A stretch of DNA of 64,000 bases from Cryobacterium roopkundense (GTDB taxonomy: Bacteria > Actinomycetota > Actinomycetes > Actinomycetales > Microbacteriaceae). A program made the position numbers and the translations under genes. The DNA is taken from the NCBI RefSeq assembly GCF_014200405.1, contig NZ_JACHBQ010000001.1, forward strand, positions 2,666,001-2,730,000, written 5' to 3'. Of this stretch, positions 18,294 through 27,988 are shown piece by piece; the first letter of the stretch is position 1, and each line of letters starts with the position of its first letter. The notes under the pieces are model-generated. The model saw only the letters and a list, made by a program, of their open reading frames with translations, ran no database searches and was not told where the DNA came from.

Positions 18294-18743
18294 ATGGCAA
18301 CCAGCAAGATCTTCATCAACCTTCCCGTGGCTGACCTCGAGGCCTCGAAGGCCTTCTTCACGGCCTTGGGATACACGATCAATCCCCTGTTCACCGATGA
18401 GAACGCGGCGAGCGTCGTCATGTCAGACAGCATTTACGCGATGCTGCTCGTGAAGCCGTTCTTCGCCACCTTCACCGACAAATCACTCATCGACCCCAAA
18501 TCAGAGGTGCAGGTGCTCAACTGTCTGGTGCTCGACAGCAGGAACGAGGTCGACGAATGGGCAGAGAAGGCCCTGGCAGCGGGCGGCGCAGAGCCACGTA
18601 CCACCCAGGACTACGGCTTCATGTACACGCGGGACATCGAGGACCTCGACGGTCACATCTGGGAAGTCACCTGGATGGATCCTGAGGTCGCCAAGAACGG
18701 CCCACCCGCCATGTCGTCAGGCCGTCCGACCGGTCGGACCTAG
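18294..18743 (+). CDS. VOC/glyoxalase superfamily protein
   Basis: 149-residue protein with a βαβββ module pair typical of the vicinal oxygen chelate superfamily. It opens with FINLPVADLEASKAFFTALGY and closes with GFMYTRDIEDLDGHIWEVTWMD. It resembles the PhnB/extradiol-dioxygenase-like group; substrate unknown. Starts at ATG 18294 after AAAGGGACCCCCG. The stop codon overlaps that of the convergent ABC-F gene within a CTAG palindrome. Confidence 0.85.
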   Translation: MATSKIFINLPVADLEASKAFFTALGYTINPLFTDENAASVVMSDSIYAMLLVKPFFATFTDKSLIDPKSEVQVLNCLVLDSRNEVDEWAEKALAAGGAEPRTTQDYGFMYTRDIEDLDGHIWEVTWMDPEVAKNGPPAMSSGRPTGRT

Positions 18744-20335
18744 GCTACTCGCACGTCGATCTCGCCGGGTTCGGCTGCCTCGCTGCCGAAGACGAGGTAG
18801 CGGTTCGCGATCTTGTCGCTGAAGAAGCGGTCGTGGCTGACCACGACGACGGCGCCGGGAAAATGCATGAGAGCCCGCTCCATCACCTGCGTGCTCGACA
18901 TGTCGAGGTGGTTGGTGGGCTCATCGAGCAACAGCACCGAGGCGCCTGACAACAGGCACTGGGCCATGGCCACGCGGGCGCGCTGACCACCAGACAGGTT
19001 TCCGATCTTCTGTTTGAGGTCGGCTTCGGAGAACTGGAACATCGCCAGGAAACGGTTCACTGACTTGCGGGTCGCGGTGAGCGCGAGGCTGTCTGGCATG
19101 GCGTTGACGGCGTGGCTCACCGTGTCGGTGTCGTCCAGTTCGTCGAGCACCTGGTTGTAGGACACAACGCCGGCACCGGATGCCCAGGTCACATCCCCGA
19201 AATCGGCCTGCTCTTCGCCGGTCAGCACCCGCAGCAGGCTCGTCTTTCCGCTGCCGTTAGGGCCGAGAACGACGATGCGGTTGCCACGCCGAATCTCAAA
19301 GGTCAAACCGCTGAACAGCAACTTGTCGCCGTAGGACTTGCCGAGGTTGTCCACCCGACACAGGGCGTCCTTCACGTGCAGGGAACCGTAGATCTCGGTG
19401 ATGATCTGGTCGACGGGGCGAGGGGTGCGGGACTTCTTGATGTGGGCGAGCTTGTTGCCGAGGCCCCGGCTCTCGGCCTTCGCTGCCTCGCGACGATCGG
19501 AGATTCCCTCGGCTTCGAAGGCCAACAGCTCGGACTCGTGCACAAACTGCGCCTCGAGCGTCTTGAGGCGGAACTGCTTCTGCACCACGTACTCTCCGAA
19601 ATTGCCGGGGTACTCGTGCAGGTGATAGTTCTCGAGTTCGATGATGCGAGTGACCACGGCGTCGAGGAATTTACGGTCGTGCGAGACCACGATGGCGGCG
19701 CCCGTGAAATCGCGAAACCACGCTTCGAGCCATTCGACGCCAGCCACGTCAAGGAAGTTGGTGGGCTCATCGAGCAGCAGCACGTCTGGCGCTTCGAGCA
19801 CGATCTTGGCGAGGGCCGCGCGGTTGCGCCAACCGCCGGACAGTTCGTCGATGGCACACACCCGGTGCGCCTCGTTGAACCCGAGCGTGGAGAGCGCGGT
19901 GTCGATATGGCGCTTGTAATCCCAGCCATCGAGCCGGTCCATCTCCTCAAAGAGCTCCGACTGGCGAATGATCAGCCGGTCGAGTTGGTCGCCCACGGAG
20001 GAATCGGTCGCGATGCTCGTGTCGATCGCAGCCAGCTCGGCTTCGATCGCCTTGACCTCGACGAACAGGGCGTCGAGGACTTCGGTGATCGTGGACTGGC
20101 CGTTCAGCTCCGAGAACTGCGAGAAGTAGCCGATGCGCACGCCGGCTTCCAGCGTGACAGTTCCGGTGTCTGGCGTGACCTGCTCGAGGACGAGCTTGAG
20201 CATCGTCGACTTGCCGGACCCGTTCTTTCCGATCAGGCCCACCCGGTCTTTCGGTTCGAGGCGAAAGAACGCCTCGCGAAGAATCTGGGTGTTCTCAAAA
20301 CCGACGCTGACGTCGTTCAGCCTGATCAGGCTCAT
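18740..20335 (-). CDS. ABC-F family ATPase
   Basis: Soluble protein of two tandem ABC domains with no membrane segments, 531 residues. ABC-F proteins act on the ribosome as translation factors or antibiotic-protection factors. Domain 1 has GKNGSGKST, LSGGWRNR and LLLDEPTNFLD; domain 2 has GPNGSGKTS, LSGGQRAR and LLLDEPTNHLD. The inter-domain linker (about residues 240–310) includes QKQFRLKTLEAQFVHESELL. No C-terminal extension. Subfamily cannot be fixed by eye. The roughly 400-base leader upstream is long for this genome and contains repeats. Confidence 0.9.
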   Translation of the reverse strand: MSLIRLNDVSVGFENTQILREAFFRLEPKDRVGLIGKNGSGKSTMLKLVLEQVTPDTGTVTLEAGVRIGYFSQFSELNGQSTITEVLDALFVEVKAIEAELAAIDTSIATDSSVGDQLDRLIIRQSELFEEMDRLDGWDYKRHIDTALSTLGFNEAHRVCAIDELSGGWRNRAALAKIVLEAPDVLLLDEPTNFLDVAGVEWLEAWFRDFTGAAIVVSHDRKFLDAVVTRIIELENYHLHEYPGNFGEYVVQKQFRLKTLEAQFVHESELLAFEAEGISDRREAAKAESRGLGNKLAHIKKSRTPRPVDQIITEIYGSLHVKDALCRVDNLGKSYGDKLLFSGLTFEIRRGNRIVVLGPNGSGKTSLLRVLTGEEQADFGDVTWASGAGVVSYNQVLDELDDTDTVSHAVNAMPDSLALTATRKSVNRFLAMFQFSEADLKQKIGNLSGGQRARVAMAQCLLSGASVLLLDEPTNHLDMSSTQVMERALMHFPGAVVVVSHDRFFSDKIANRYLVFGSEAAEPGEIDVRVA

Positions 20336-20740
20336 GGGTGGTTCCTTTCGGGCAGGGTGTTGCGCTGCCGTGAAGCGTGCTGTCTACTCAGGAAATGCAC
20401 CGCATTTCCCCATTCCTCGGCGGAGCGAAGCGCCCGACGAGATAGATCGCCGAATCCGTGGGAACAGCGCGACTCCGGCCGCGCCAGCGGTCCCGGGGAC
20501 GGTTCCGGGCGTTCCTCACAAGAATACGGGAGGCGCACAGGCAAGGCGAACTCCTGCTCAATGACAGTGATCGGTCGACCATGCCTGTCAGCTCAGCCCT
20601 ATCAGCTCAGCCCTGTCAGCTCAGCCCTGTCAGCTCAGCGTCTACGCAAGAGATCGCCGTCTACTCGTCCGAGTTTGACATCACCACTGAAACCGGAGGT
20701 TCTCCCTTTTTCAACCCCGAACTGTCACCAACCTGTCGGC
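20336..20740. other. 405-base non-coding leader of the ABC-F gene with a 14-bp tandem repeat
   Basis: No convincing gene on either strand. Four tandem copies of CCTGTCAGCTCAGC (one with an A) lie at 20584–20639. GC-rich inverted segments lie around 20450–20520. The region separates two minus-strand genes, so it should contain the DUF222 gene terminator and the ABC-F promoter and leader. No promoter could be picked out with confidence. Confidence 0.6.
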
Positions 20741-22162
20741 TCAATACAGCTCGAAGGGGCTGTCGTTGATTTCGGTGGCGGGGATACTCCAGGGGTCTGC
20801 GCAGGCGCGAGGCTTCGTGGTCAGCGTGGGTTCCATCAGTGGGATCGTCGGTCGGATGCGGGTTTCGGGGTGAGTGACATAGTGCCTGCCCGCCGGGCTG
20901 GTCCAGTTGAGGGTTCCGTCCTCGCCTTGGACCACTGACCAACCTGTTTCGTGTTTCACCCGGTGGCTCGGGCGGCACAGGCTGGAGAGGTTCGAGAAGA
21001 CGGTCTCTCCGCCGTGTTCCCAGGCGATGGTGTGATCAATGTCGCAGGCGGCGGCTCGTCGGTTGCAGCCGACGGCACGGCACGTGCCGTCGCGTAGTCG
21101 CAGCCAGTTCTTCAGGTCGTCCGGGACCTTGTACTTCGTGCGTCCGAAGGAGAGAACAGCTCCCGTCTCGGGGTGGACGAGGATGCGAGTGAAGCTGGTG
21201 GCCGTTCCGGCCAGGCGCCGGGCGGTCTCCGCGTCGATCGGCCCGAACCCCTCCAGCGTGCCCGGCTCCTCGCTCTGACCCAGCAGGGTGAGAACGGGGA
21301 CGGTGACGAATACGTTCGCGCGGACTCCGGCACCGAGCCCGGTCTCGGTCACTCCTTTCAGGAGCAGGTCCGTGGCGGCGTCGGTACGAAGCTGCGCGAG
21401 AGTGCGGGTTTCGTCGTGCACCTTCAGGTTCTTCGCCAAAGATTCGACCCGGTCCGCGATGGCGGCCGCATCTTCGTTGCTCAGCGTCATCTCCAGGTAC
21501 CCCATCCCGTCACGACCGGGACTGACCCAGAAGTTCCGGTCAGCGAGGGCCTTCTGGTGCCGCACGGCGATGGACTCCGGGTGAGTGAACTCCCGCACCT
21601 TCACGGCCTTCTTCCGCAATTGCGGGACGGTGAGGGTTTCACTGTTGCGGAGAGCCTCGTCTTCGAAGGCCTTCCAAGCCTCCGGTGGCAGGCTGACGGC
21701 GTTCTCGATGATGGTTTGGGCGTGGCGGTAGCTGATGTCACCGCGGCGGAGGGCGTCTCGGGTGGCGGGGAGCCGGTGTTGCAGCAGGTCGCTTTCGAAC
21801 ATCAGATTGCGGGCGACACCGCTGGGCAGTTTCAGCAGGGCAGCCAGCTCAGCGACGAGGCCTTCGTGGGCGGCTTTCTGCGGTGACCACTCGGTGTCCC
21901 GTCGTCCCCGCGCGGTGAGGGGAAGTCCAGCCTCGGCCGTGGCGTCGGTCCACTGCCGGAGCCTGTCGATCACTTCCGCTCGAGCGGCCTGGGCGAAACA
22001 GACCATCCGATCGAAGCTGAGTATCGCGTCGAGGAGCAGGGTTTGAGTGTCGTCGGCGACGGCCTTCTCCTCCGCCAAGACGGCGAGGGTCTGGTCGACT
22101 GGTTCGGGCGGGTTACTACCCGCGGCCTCCTCCAAAGGAGGAACTTCATCGTTGTTCTCCAT
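20741..22162 (-). CDS. DUF222 / HNH endonuclease domain protein (13E12 type)
   Basis: 473 residues, with the actinobacterial DUF222 domain (about residues 25–330) and a C-terminal HNH nuclease motif. The motif reads CRAVGCNRRAAACDIDHTI, then HGG, N, LCRPSH, with paired cysteines and the DxDH core visible. This family is present in many copies in Microbacteriaceae and mycobacteria; its function is not established. No intron, intein or terminal repeats flank it. ATG at 22162 follows AAAGGAGGAAC, a strong ribosome binding site. Confidence 0.88.
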   Translation of the reverse strand: MENNDEVPPLEEAAGSNPPEPVDQTLAVLAEEKAVADDTQTLLLDAILSFDRMVCFAQAARAEVIDRLRQWTDATAEAGLPLTARGRRDTEWSPQKAAHEGLVAELAALLKLPSGVARNLMFESDLLQHRLPATRDALRRGDISYRHAQTIIENAVSLPPEAWKAFEDEALRNSETLTVPQLRKKAVKVREFTHPESIAVRHQKALADRNFWVSPGRDGMGYLEMTLSNEDAAAIADRVESLAKNLKVHDETRTLAQLRTDAATDLLLKGVTETGLGAGVRANVFVTVPVLTLLGQSEEPGTLEGFGPIDAETARRLAGTATSFTRILVHPETGAVLSFGRTKYKVPDDLKNWLRLRDGTCRAVGCNRRAAACDIDHTIAWEHGGETVFSNLSSLCRPSHRVKHETGWSVVQGEDGTLNWTSPAGRHYVTHPETRIRPTIPLMEPTLTTKPRACADPWSIPATEINDSPFELY

Positions 22163-22266
22163 AAGATAATTATCCCACGAACCACAGACAGATTCGAGAA
22201 ATACTCAGGGTTGTGGATAACTTGATCGAAGAAGTTTGCGCCCTCCCGAAGTCTGAGCATTGGCTT

Positions 22267-22311
22267 GCGGGGTCTCGATACGCGCCGTAGACGGCGCTAC
22301 TCGACCAGCGG
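22267..22311. repeat. Dispersed intergenic palindrome, copy A
   Basis: GC-rich imperfect palindrome with core CGCCGTAGACGGCG, flanked by GGGGTCTCGA on one side and CTCGACCAGCG on the other. The reverse complement matches 62960–63003 with only a few changes over about 44 bases, and parts recur at 59375–59722. It lies in the spacer between the DUF222 gene and the tRNA. Confidence 0.8.
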
Positions 22312-22320
22312 AATGGGGGG

Positions 22321-22427
22321 CGCGCAAAGGCGGCGCAGGGCGCAGGGCGCGAAGCGCAGGGCGCAAGGCGCAGGGCGCGAAGCGCAGGGCGCAAGGCGCA
22401 GGGCGCAAGGCGCGCGGCGCGGCGCAG
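22321..22427. repeat. Low-complexity GCGCAGGGCGCAAG tandem repeat
   Basis: About ten degenerate copies of a roughly 10-base unit (GCGCAGGGCG / CGCGAAGCGCAGG) with a higher-order period near 30 bases. The array lies beside the 3' end of the tRNA gene on the minus strand. The apparent reading frames through it are alanine/arginine/glycine repeats and are not treated as genes. Confidence 0.75.
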
Positions 22428-22439
22428 TTGTGCGGGTGG

Positions 22440-22513
22440 TGCCCCCGCTGGGATTTGAACCCAGACTTTAACGATTTTAAGTCGTTCGCCTCTGCCGATT
22501 GGGCTACGGGGGC
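22440..22513 (-). tRNA. tRNA-Leu, anticodon UAA, with short variable loop
   Basis: A 74-base cloverleaf on the minus strand. Acceptor GCCCCCG pairs with CGGGGGC with discriminator A. The D arm has three pairs (GCC/GGC) and an 11-base loop. The anticodon stem AACGA/TCGTT encloses CTTAAAA, giving UAA, which reads UUA leucine codons. The T arm CTGGG/CCCAG holds TTCAAAT. The variable region is only five bases (AAAGT), while leucine tRNAs normally have a long class II variable arm. CCA is not encoded. Amino-acid identity is assigned from the anticodon alone. Confidence 0.85.
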
Positions 22514-22565
22514 GCGTTCGAAACTCTCGAACGCTTCTAGCGTATGCGCTGCTGCGCCTGTGCTG

Positions 22566-24080
22566 CTACTTAGCGGCGGTTGCCTCTGCGGCGGCACGCT
22601 CGGCGACGACCTCTTCAACCACGGCGTCGGTCGCGGGATCCGCAGCCAGAGTGTCCTTCACGACGGGCTTGGCCGCCGCCTTGACCGTGGGCTTACGCGG
22701 AGCACGAGGGGCACGGGGCGCCCGCGCTGCGGGGGCCGCGACAACGGGAGCCTCAACGGGAGGCTTCGGACGAGAGGCGAATTCCTCGAACACCGCACGA
22801 GGCGTCTGCACCGCGTTGAGGGAGACAATGTCGCGTCCGAGGAAGAAGTTGTTCACCCAACCCCATACGACGCGCAATTTACGCTCCCAGCTCGGCATGG
22901 CCAGGCCGTGGTAACCACGGTGCGCGAACCAGGCGGGCATTCCCGTGATGGCGAACTTGCCGGACTGGAAGACACCGATTCCCACACCGAGGCCTGCAAC
23001 GGCTCCGAGGTTCTTGTGGTTGTACTGCTTCGGGCCTTCGCCGCGCAGCACCGCCACGATGTTCTCGGCCAGGAGCTTTCCCTGGCGAACGGCGTGCTGG
23101 GCGTTGGGCACACAATTGCCGCCCACGCCGCCTCCGCTGAGGTCGGGCACGCAGCTGACGTCACCGGCAGCCCAGGCGTCCAGAACGATGTCGTCTTCCG
23201 TGCCCACGCGAAGGTCGGCCCGGGTCTGAACCCGACCGCGCTCTTCGATGGGAAGGTCGGTGTGACGCACGATCGTGGGGTTGGCCATCACGCCGGCGGT
23301 CCAGACGATGAGGTCGGTTGCGAAGGTCTCGCCTGTGGACAGCTCGATGACGCCATCGACGGCGCTGGAGAGCTGCGTGTCCAGGTGAATCTGGGCTCCG
23401 CGGGAAGCCAGGTTTTCGATGACCCAGAGGCTCGTCTTGAGCGACACCTCTGGCATGATGCGGCCCATGGCCTCGATGAGGTGGAAGTTGACCTCGTCGA
23501 AGCTGATCTCCGGGTAGGAGGTGAGCAGCGAGGTCGCGAAGGACCGCAGCTCGGCGAAGACCTCGATGCCGGCGAATCCGCCGCCGACCACGACGAACGT
23601 GAGCAGACGCTCGCGCTCGGGACCTTCCGGCAGACCCGCGGCCTTGTCGAAGTTGCTGAGCACGCGGTCGCGAATGGCGACGGCCTCCTCGATCGTCTTG
23701 AGGCCGATGGCCTGGTCTGCGACGCCCGGGATCGGGAACGTGCGCGACACGGCGCCGGCGGTGACCACGACGATGTCGTACGCAAACTCCCACGGCTCGC
23801 CGATGGAGGGTGTGATGGTCGCGGTCTTTTCGGCGTGGTTCACGTGAGTGACCTTGGCCGTGATGACGTTGGTCTTCTTCAGGTGGCGACGGTGGGCGAC
23901 CACGGCGTGCCGGGGTTCAATCGAACCGGCCGCGACCTCTGGGAGGAAGGGCTGGTACGTCATGTACGGCAGCGGGTCAACCATGGTGACCTCCGCTTCA
24001 CCGGATCGCAGCCACTTCTCGAGCTTCCAGGCCGTGTAAAAACCGGCGTAGCCGCCACCAACAATGAGAATTTTGGGCAC
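22566..24080 (-). CDS. ndh: Type II NADH:quinone oxidoreductase (NDH-2)
   Basis: Single-subunit membrane-associated flavoprotein that passes electrons from NADH to the quinone pool without pumping protons. Two dinucleotide-binding folds are visible: ILIVGGGYAGFYTAWKL (FAD, residue 4 on) and TFVVVGGGFAGIEVF (NADH, about residue 165). The FAD-contacting AWAAGDVSCVPD lies near residue 305. The core ends near residue 430. A tail of about 75 residues rich in Ala/Pro/Arg follows (AARAPRAPRAPRK), an extension not needed for catalysis. ATG at 24080. The tRNA-Leu gene follows its stop. Confidence 0.9.
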   Translation of the reverse strand: MPKILIVGGGYAGFYTAWKLEKWLRSGEAEVTMVDPLPYMTYQPFLPEVAAGSIEPRHAVVAHRRHLKKTNVITAKVTHVNHAEKTATITPSIGEPWEFAYDIVVVTAGAVSRTFPIPGVADQAIGLKTIEEAVAIRDRVLSNFDKAAGLPEGPERERLLTFVVVGGGFAGIEVFAELRSFATSLLTSYPEISFDEVNFHLIEAMGRIMPEVSLKTSLWVIENLASRGAQIHLDTQLSSAVDGVIELSTGETFATDLIVWTAGVMANPTIVRHTDLPIEERGRVQTRADLRVGTEDDIVLDAWAAGDVSCVPDLSGGGVGGNCVPNAQHAVRQGKLLAENIVAVLRGEGPKQYNHKNLGAVAGLGVGIGVFQSGKFAITGMPAWFAHRGYHGLAMPSWERKLRVVWGWVNNFFLGRDIVSLNAVQTPRAVFEEFASRPKPPVEAPVVAAPAARAPRAPRAPRKPTVKAAAKPVVKDTLAADPATDAVVEEVVAERAAAEATAAK

Positions 24081-24122
24081 GATGAGAGGGCCTCCTACAT
24101 GATTTGTTTGCGCAAGTACTGA

Positions 24123-25514
24123 CTACTTGCGGCGAATTCGCTTGAAATGCCGAGTGGCGCCTATGCCTAGCAATCCTATTAGGATACCAAATCCCACGAG
24201 CACGGCGAGCGGCAGGCTGATGTAGGTCAAGGTGAGTTGGCTGGGCAGCCATGCCGAGGCAATATTTTGGGCGGGCAGAGCCGGGTCCTGTGACGGAACC
24301 GTGGGCGCAACGACTGAAGGTGTCTCTGTGGGCTGCACCTCGATCTCGGCCCGGCGATGCAGGTGAATCCACTCCTGGAGCAGTTCAGTCGGGGTCTGGC
24401 CCGTCGACGCCGGCACTCGGGCGTTCAGCGCCGCACTCGCGTCGATGAGTCCGTTTCCGTAGATCGGACTCGGCGTCGTCTGGCCGTTCGGGTTGGCCGA
24501 TTCGATCACGCGATTCATCACCCCGGCCGCGTCGAGGTCTGGGTAGGCGGCCCGCACGAGGGCCACCAGCCCCGACACGAGCGGCGCGGCGGCGCTCGTG
24601 CCCTCCCAAAGCACATATCCCCCACCCGGAATGGCACCCACCAGTTGCTCGCTCGGCGCGGCCACTGAAATCGTGATGCCCTGGGAGGAAGCGTCGAAGC
24701 TTGCCGTCTTTTCACGGTCCACACCGGCCACTGTCAGCACACCGGGGATTGTGGCGGGCGCGCCGACTTCGGTCGTGCCGCTCCCCCGGTTGCCTGCGGC
24801 GGCAACAACCACGACATCGTTCTCGAAGGCGTACAGGAAAGCGTCGTCCCAGCTTTCCGGCCAGAACAGGGTATTGCGCGTGAGCGACATGTTGATGACG
24901 TCGGCGCCATTGTCGACGGCCCAGCGGATGCCTTCGGCGATCTGGTCGTCGTTGCTCACTGTGGACGAGGAATCGCCGAAGGCCACGGAGACGGAGAGAA
25001 GGTTCGCTTCGGGTGCGACGCCGATCATTCCCGTGCCCTCGCCTGTTCCCCGACCGGCGAGGAGTGACGCAACCATGGTGCCGTGTCCACTGTCTTGTTT
25101 GTCGCTGCCCACCGGGGTTTGACCGCGGGAGGAGCCCAGGCCCGAGACATCCGTTCCCCCGACGACCGCTGAGGCCAGCTCGGCGACGGTGCTGTCGATT
25201 CCCGTGTCGATGACCGCGATCGTGACCCCTGCTCCACGGGTGGTGTTCCAGGCCTCGGCGAACCCGTAGTCGCCCAGCCAGTACTCGAGGTCGCGAATCT
25301 GGTCGGCTCGGGCGGGCGGAGCGTCCAGAACAACGGAACCACCCACGACGGCCACGGCGAGCAGCACTCCGAGGCCCGCGCCGAACCGCCGCCAGCCGCG
25401 CGTACCTCGGGAGTTCTGTGTCACTCGGGAGTTCTGTGTCACTCGGGAGTTCGGTGTCACTCGGGAGTTCGGTGTCACTCGGGAGTTCGGTGTCACTCGG
25501 GAGTTCGGTGTCAC
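24123..25514 (-). CDS. S8 serine protease, mycosin-like, membrane anchored
   Basis: Subtilisin-fold protease of 463 residues from GTG 25514, which overlaps the DUF501 stop (GTGA). The catalytic triad is Asp103 (VIDTGID), His144 (GHGTMVAS) and Ser307 (GTSAAAPLVSG), with an oxyanion Asn in AAAGNRGSG. The N-terminus is six VT[PQ]NSR hexapeptides, then a hydrophobic signal segment (GLGVLLAVAVVGGSVVL) ending ARAD. A single C-terminal helix (SLPLAVLVGFGILIGLLGIG) with a basic tail anchors it. This layout matches mycosins of type VII secretion, but no ESX gene is near. An open frame upstream of 25514 overlaps DUF501 and was rejected. Confidence 0.85.
   Translation of the reverse strand: MTPNSRVTPNSRVTPNSRVTPNSRVTQNSRVTQNSRGTRGWRRFGAGLGVLLAVAVVGGSVVLDAPPARADQIRDLEYWLGDYGFAEAWNTTRGAGVTIAVIDTGIDSTVAELASAVVGGTDVSGLGSSRGQTPVGSDKQDSGHGTMVASLLAGRGTGEGTGMIGVAPEANLLSVSVAFGDSSSTVSNDDQIAEGIRWAVDNGADVINMSLTRNTLFWPESWDDAFLYAFENDVVVVAAAGNRGSGTTEVGAPATIPGVLTVAGVDREKTASFDASSQGITISVAAPSEQLVGAIPGGGYVLWEGTSAAAPLVSGLVALVRAAYPDLDAAGVMNRVIESANPNGQTTPSPIYGNGLIDASAALNARVPASTGQTPTELLQEWIHLHRRAEIEVQPTETPSVVAPTVPSQDPALPAQNIASAWLPSQLTLTYISLPLAVLVGFGILIGLLGIGATRHFKRIRRK
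25407..25514 (-). repeat. Six 18-bp repeats, each carrying a potential GTG start
   Basis: Tandem array of GTGACACCGAACTCCCGA (minus strand), encoding VTPNSR four times and VTQNSR twice. The first GTG overlaps the DUF501 stop codon. Every repeat repeats the GAGTGA junction, so each unit holds a TGA in the DUF501 frame and a GTG in the protease frame. Copy number is likely to vary between strains. Confidence 0.9.
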
Positions 25515-26041
25515 TCGGTAACCGAATCCGCCGCCGAATAGTCCATGCACTCGCAGACGGCGGGTGTCCAGGTGCAGCGCGCGAGCGCGAGGTCGCCGAT
25601 CGGGTTGACGCCAGGGCCGGCGGCCAGGGAATGGGCGGCAAGGGCATGCAGGCACTTGACCCGCTCGGGCATGCCCCCTGAGGAGATTCCGGCAACCTCC
25701 GGTACGTCGCCGAGCACGGCGCGATCGGCGAGAAAGCTCTCGTGGGCGGCCCGATAGGCGGCGCGCACGCCCTCATCGTCGGAGAGAAGCTGGTTGTATT
25801 CGTTCATCACCTGGGTGGCCTCGAGCTGCGAGATTGCCGCAGTGGCTGCGGGGTGGCAGAGGTAGTACAGGGTGGGGAACGGAGTGCCGTCGGCGAGTCT
25901 CGGTGCTGTGGCCACTACCGTGGGCGCTCCGCAGATGCACCGCGCGGCGATGCCGACCACGTTGCGGGCCGGTCGTCCCAGCTGGGCCGAAACCACGGCG
26001 ATGTCCTCGTTGGTGAAAGGGTCGAACGGGGGTCTGGTCAT
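25511..26041 (-). CDS. DUF501 family protein
   Basis: 176-residue actinobacterial protein of unknown function. It opens MTRPPFDPFTNEDIAVVSAQLGR and contains five cysteines, including RCICGAP (residues about 36–41) and CTWTPAVCEC near the C-terminus, which could bind a metal. Its ATG at 26041 overlaps the DivIC stop (ATGA). The order eno–DivIC–DUF501 is conserved in Actinobacteria, which suggests a link to division or envelope functions without proving it. Confidence 0.88.
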   Translation of the reverse strand: MTRPPFDPFTNEDIAVVSAQLGRPARNVVGIAARCICGAPTVVATAPRLADGTPFPTLYYLCHPAATAAISQLEATQVMNEYNQLLSDDEGVRAAYRAAHESFLADRAVLGDVPEVAGISSGGMPERVKCLHALAAHSLAAGPGVNPIGDLALARCTWTPAVCECMDYSAADSVTE

Positions 26042-26541
26042 TCTGCTGCCGCCTTCGGTGCAAGACCGGCCGTCATCGCCGACGCGAACAGGGATCCCAG
26101 CCAATCGATTTTGGTGTCTTGAATATTGGTGCTCACGGGTGCCGTCTCACTCGCATCGGTAACCGGAACGGGCAGGTCGTTGATCACGAGAAAACTGATG
26201 TCGCCCGGCTGAACGTAGGAGAGTCGGTCCCGCGCCTGGGTCGTGATGTAGGTGCGGTCGTTCCACCGCTCCCGCTCGGACTTGAGCTGGTCCACCTCGG
26301 TCTGCTGCTCGGAGACCTCGGCGTTCAACGCGCTGATCTGCTGGCGCTGTTCGGCATAGGTGCGCAGGCTTGGCGCGAGCACCACCACGGCCAGCACCAG
26401 GATGACCATCATCACGAGGGAGAAGCCTGAGAAGTGGATGCCGCGCAGCCAACCCCCGACGGGCGTTTCGGCCGGTCCGGTGGCCGGGAGCTTCCGATCG
26501 GTGGACTTGCTTCCCACGGGGGCTCCCTTCGTCGTGCTCAT
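26038..26541 (-). CDS. Septum formation initiator (DivIC/FtsB family)
   Basis: Bitopic division protein, 167 residues. It has a short cytoplasmic N-terminus, one membrane helix (FSLVMMVILVLAVVVLAPSL, about residues 40–59), then a coiled coil (AEQRQQISALNAEVSEQQ) and a C-terminal RLSYVQPGDISFLV segment typical of the family. It should form the FtsB/FtsL/FtsQ subcomplex at the septum. ATG at 26541 (MSTTKGAP) is chosen because upstream sequence contains the eno terminator. Confidence 0.9.
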   Translation of the reverse strand: MSTTKGAPVGSKSTDRKLPATGPAETPVGGWLRGIHFSGFSLVMMVILVLAVVVLAPSLRTYAEQRQQISALNAEVSEQQTEVDQLKSERERWNDRTYITTQARDRLSYVQPGDISFLVINDLPVPVTDASETAPVSTNIQDTKIDWLGSLFASAMTAGLAPKAAAE

Positions 26542-26577
26542 CTTCTGGTTCACTGTGCTCAATCGGTGAAGAAAAAT

Positions 26578-26614
26578 GGGGCTCTCGAACCGGCGTGGCC
26601 GAATCGAGAGCCCC
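26578..26614 (-). terminator. Rho-independent terminator after eno
   Basis: Perfect 11-base stem (GGGGCTCTCGA with TCGAGAGCCCC) around a 15-base loop, followed on the minus strand by ATTTTTCTTC. It lies between the eno stop and the DivIC gene, implying that DivIC has its own promoter or depends on read-through. Confidence 0.85.
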
Positions 26615-26620
26615 GGCAGG

Positions 26621-27910
<1,290 letters not shown>

Positions 27911-27988
27911 CTAAATCTGGGGGGTGGTGGTGCGTGATACATCGGTCAGTCTAACCAAACCCTGTGACACCGAACTGTGCTGCTCTGA

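Noticed and set aside
19112..20938. 608-residue open frame opposite the ABC-F gene
   Set aside because: Mirror frame of a real ABC-F gene; composition follows the antisense codon pattern of high-GC DNA and no domain is recognisable.
20741..22162. DUF222/HNH gene as a homing endonuclease or mobile element
   Set aside because: No intron, intein, terminal repeats or target duplication is visible; the family is common and stable in these genomes.
22260..24122. 620-residue frame running through the tRNA-Leu and opposite NDH-2
   Set aside because: It crosses a tRNA and a low-complexity repeat, and is antisense to a clear enzyme.
25407..25514. Short regular repeats resembling a CRISPR array
   Set aside because: Units are contiguous without spacers, in frame with a protease gene, and no cas gene is present.
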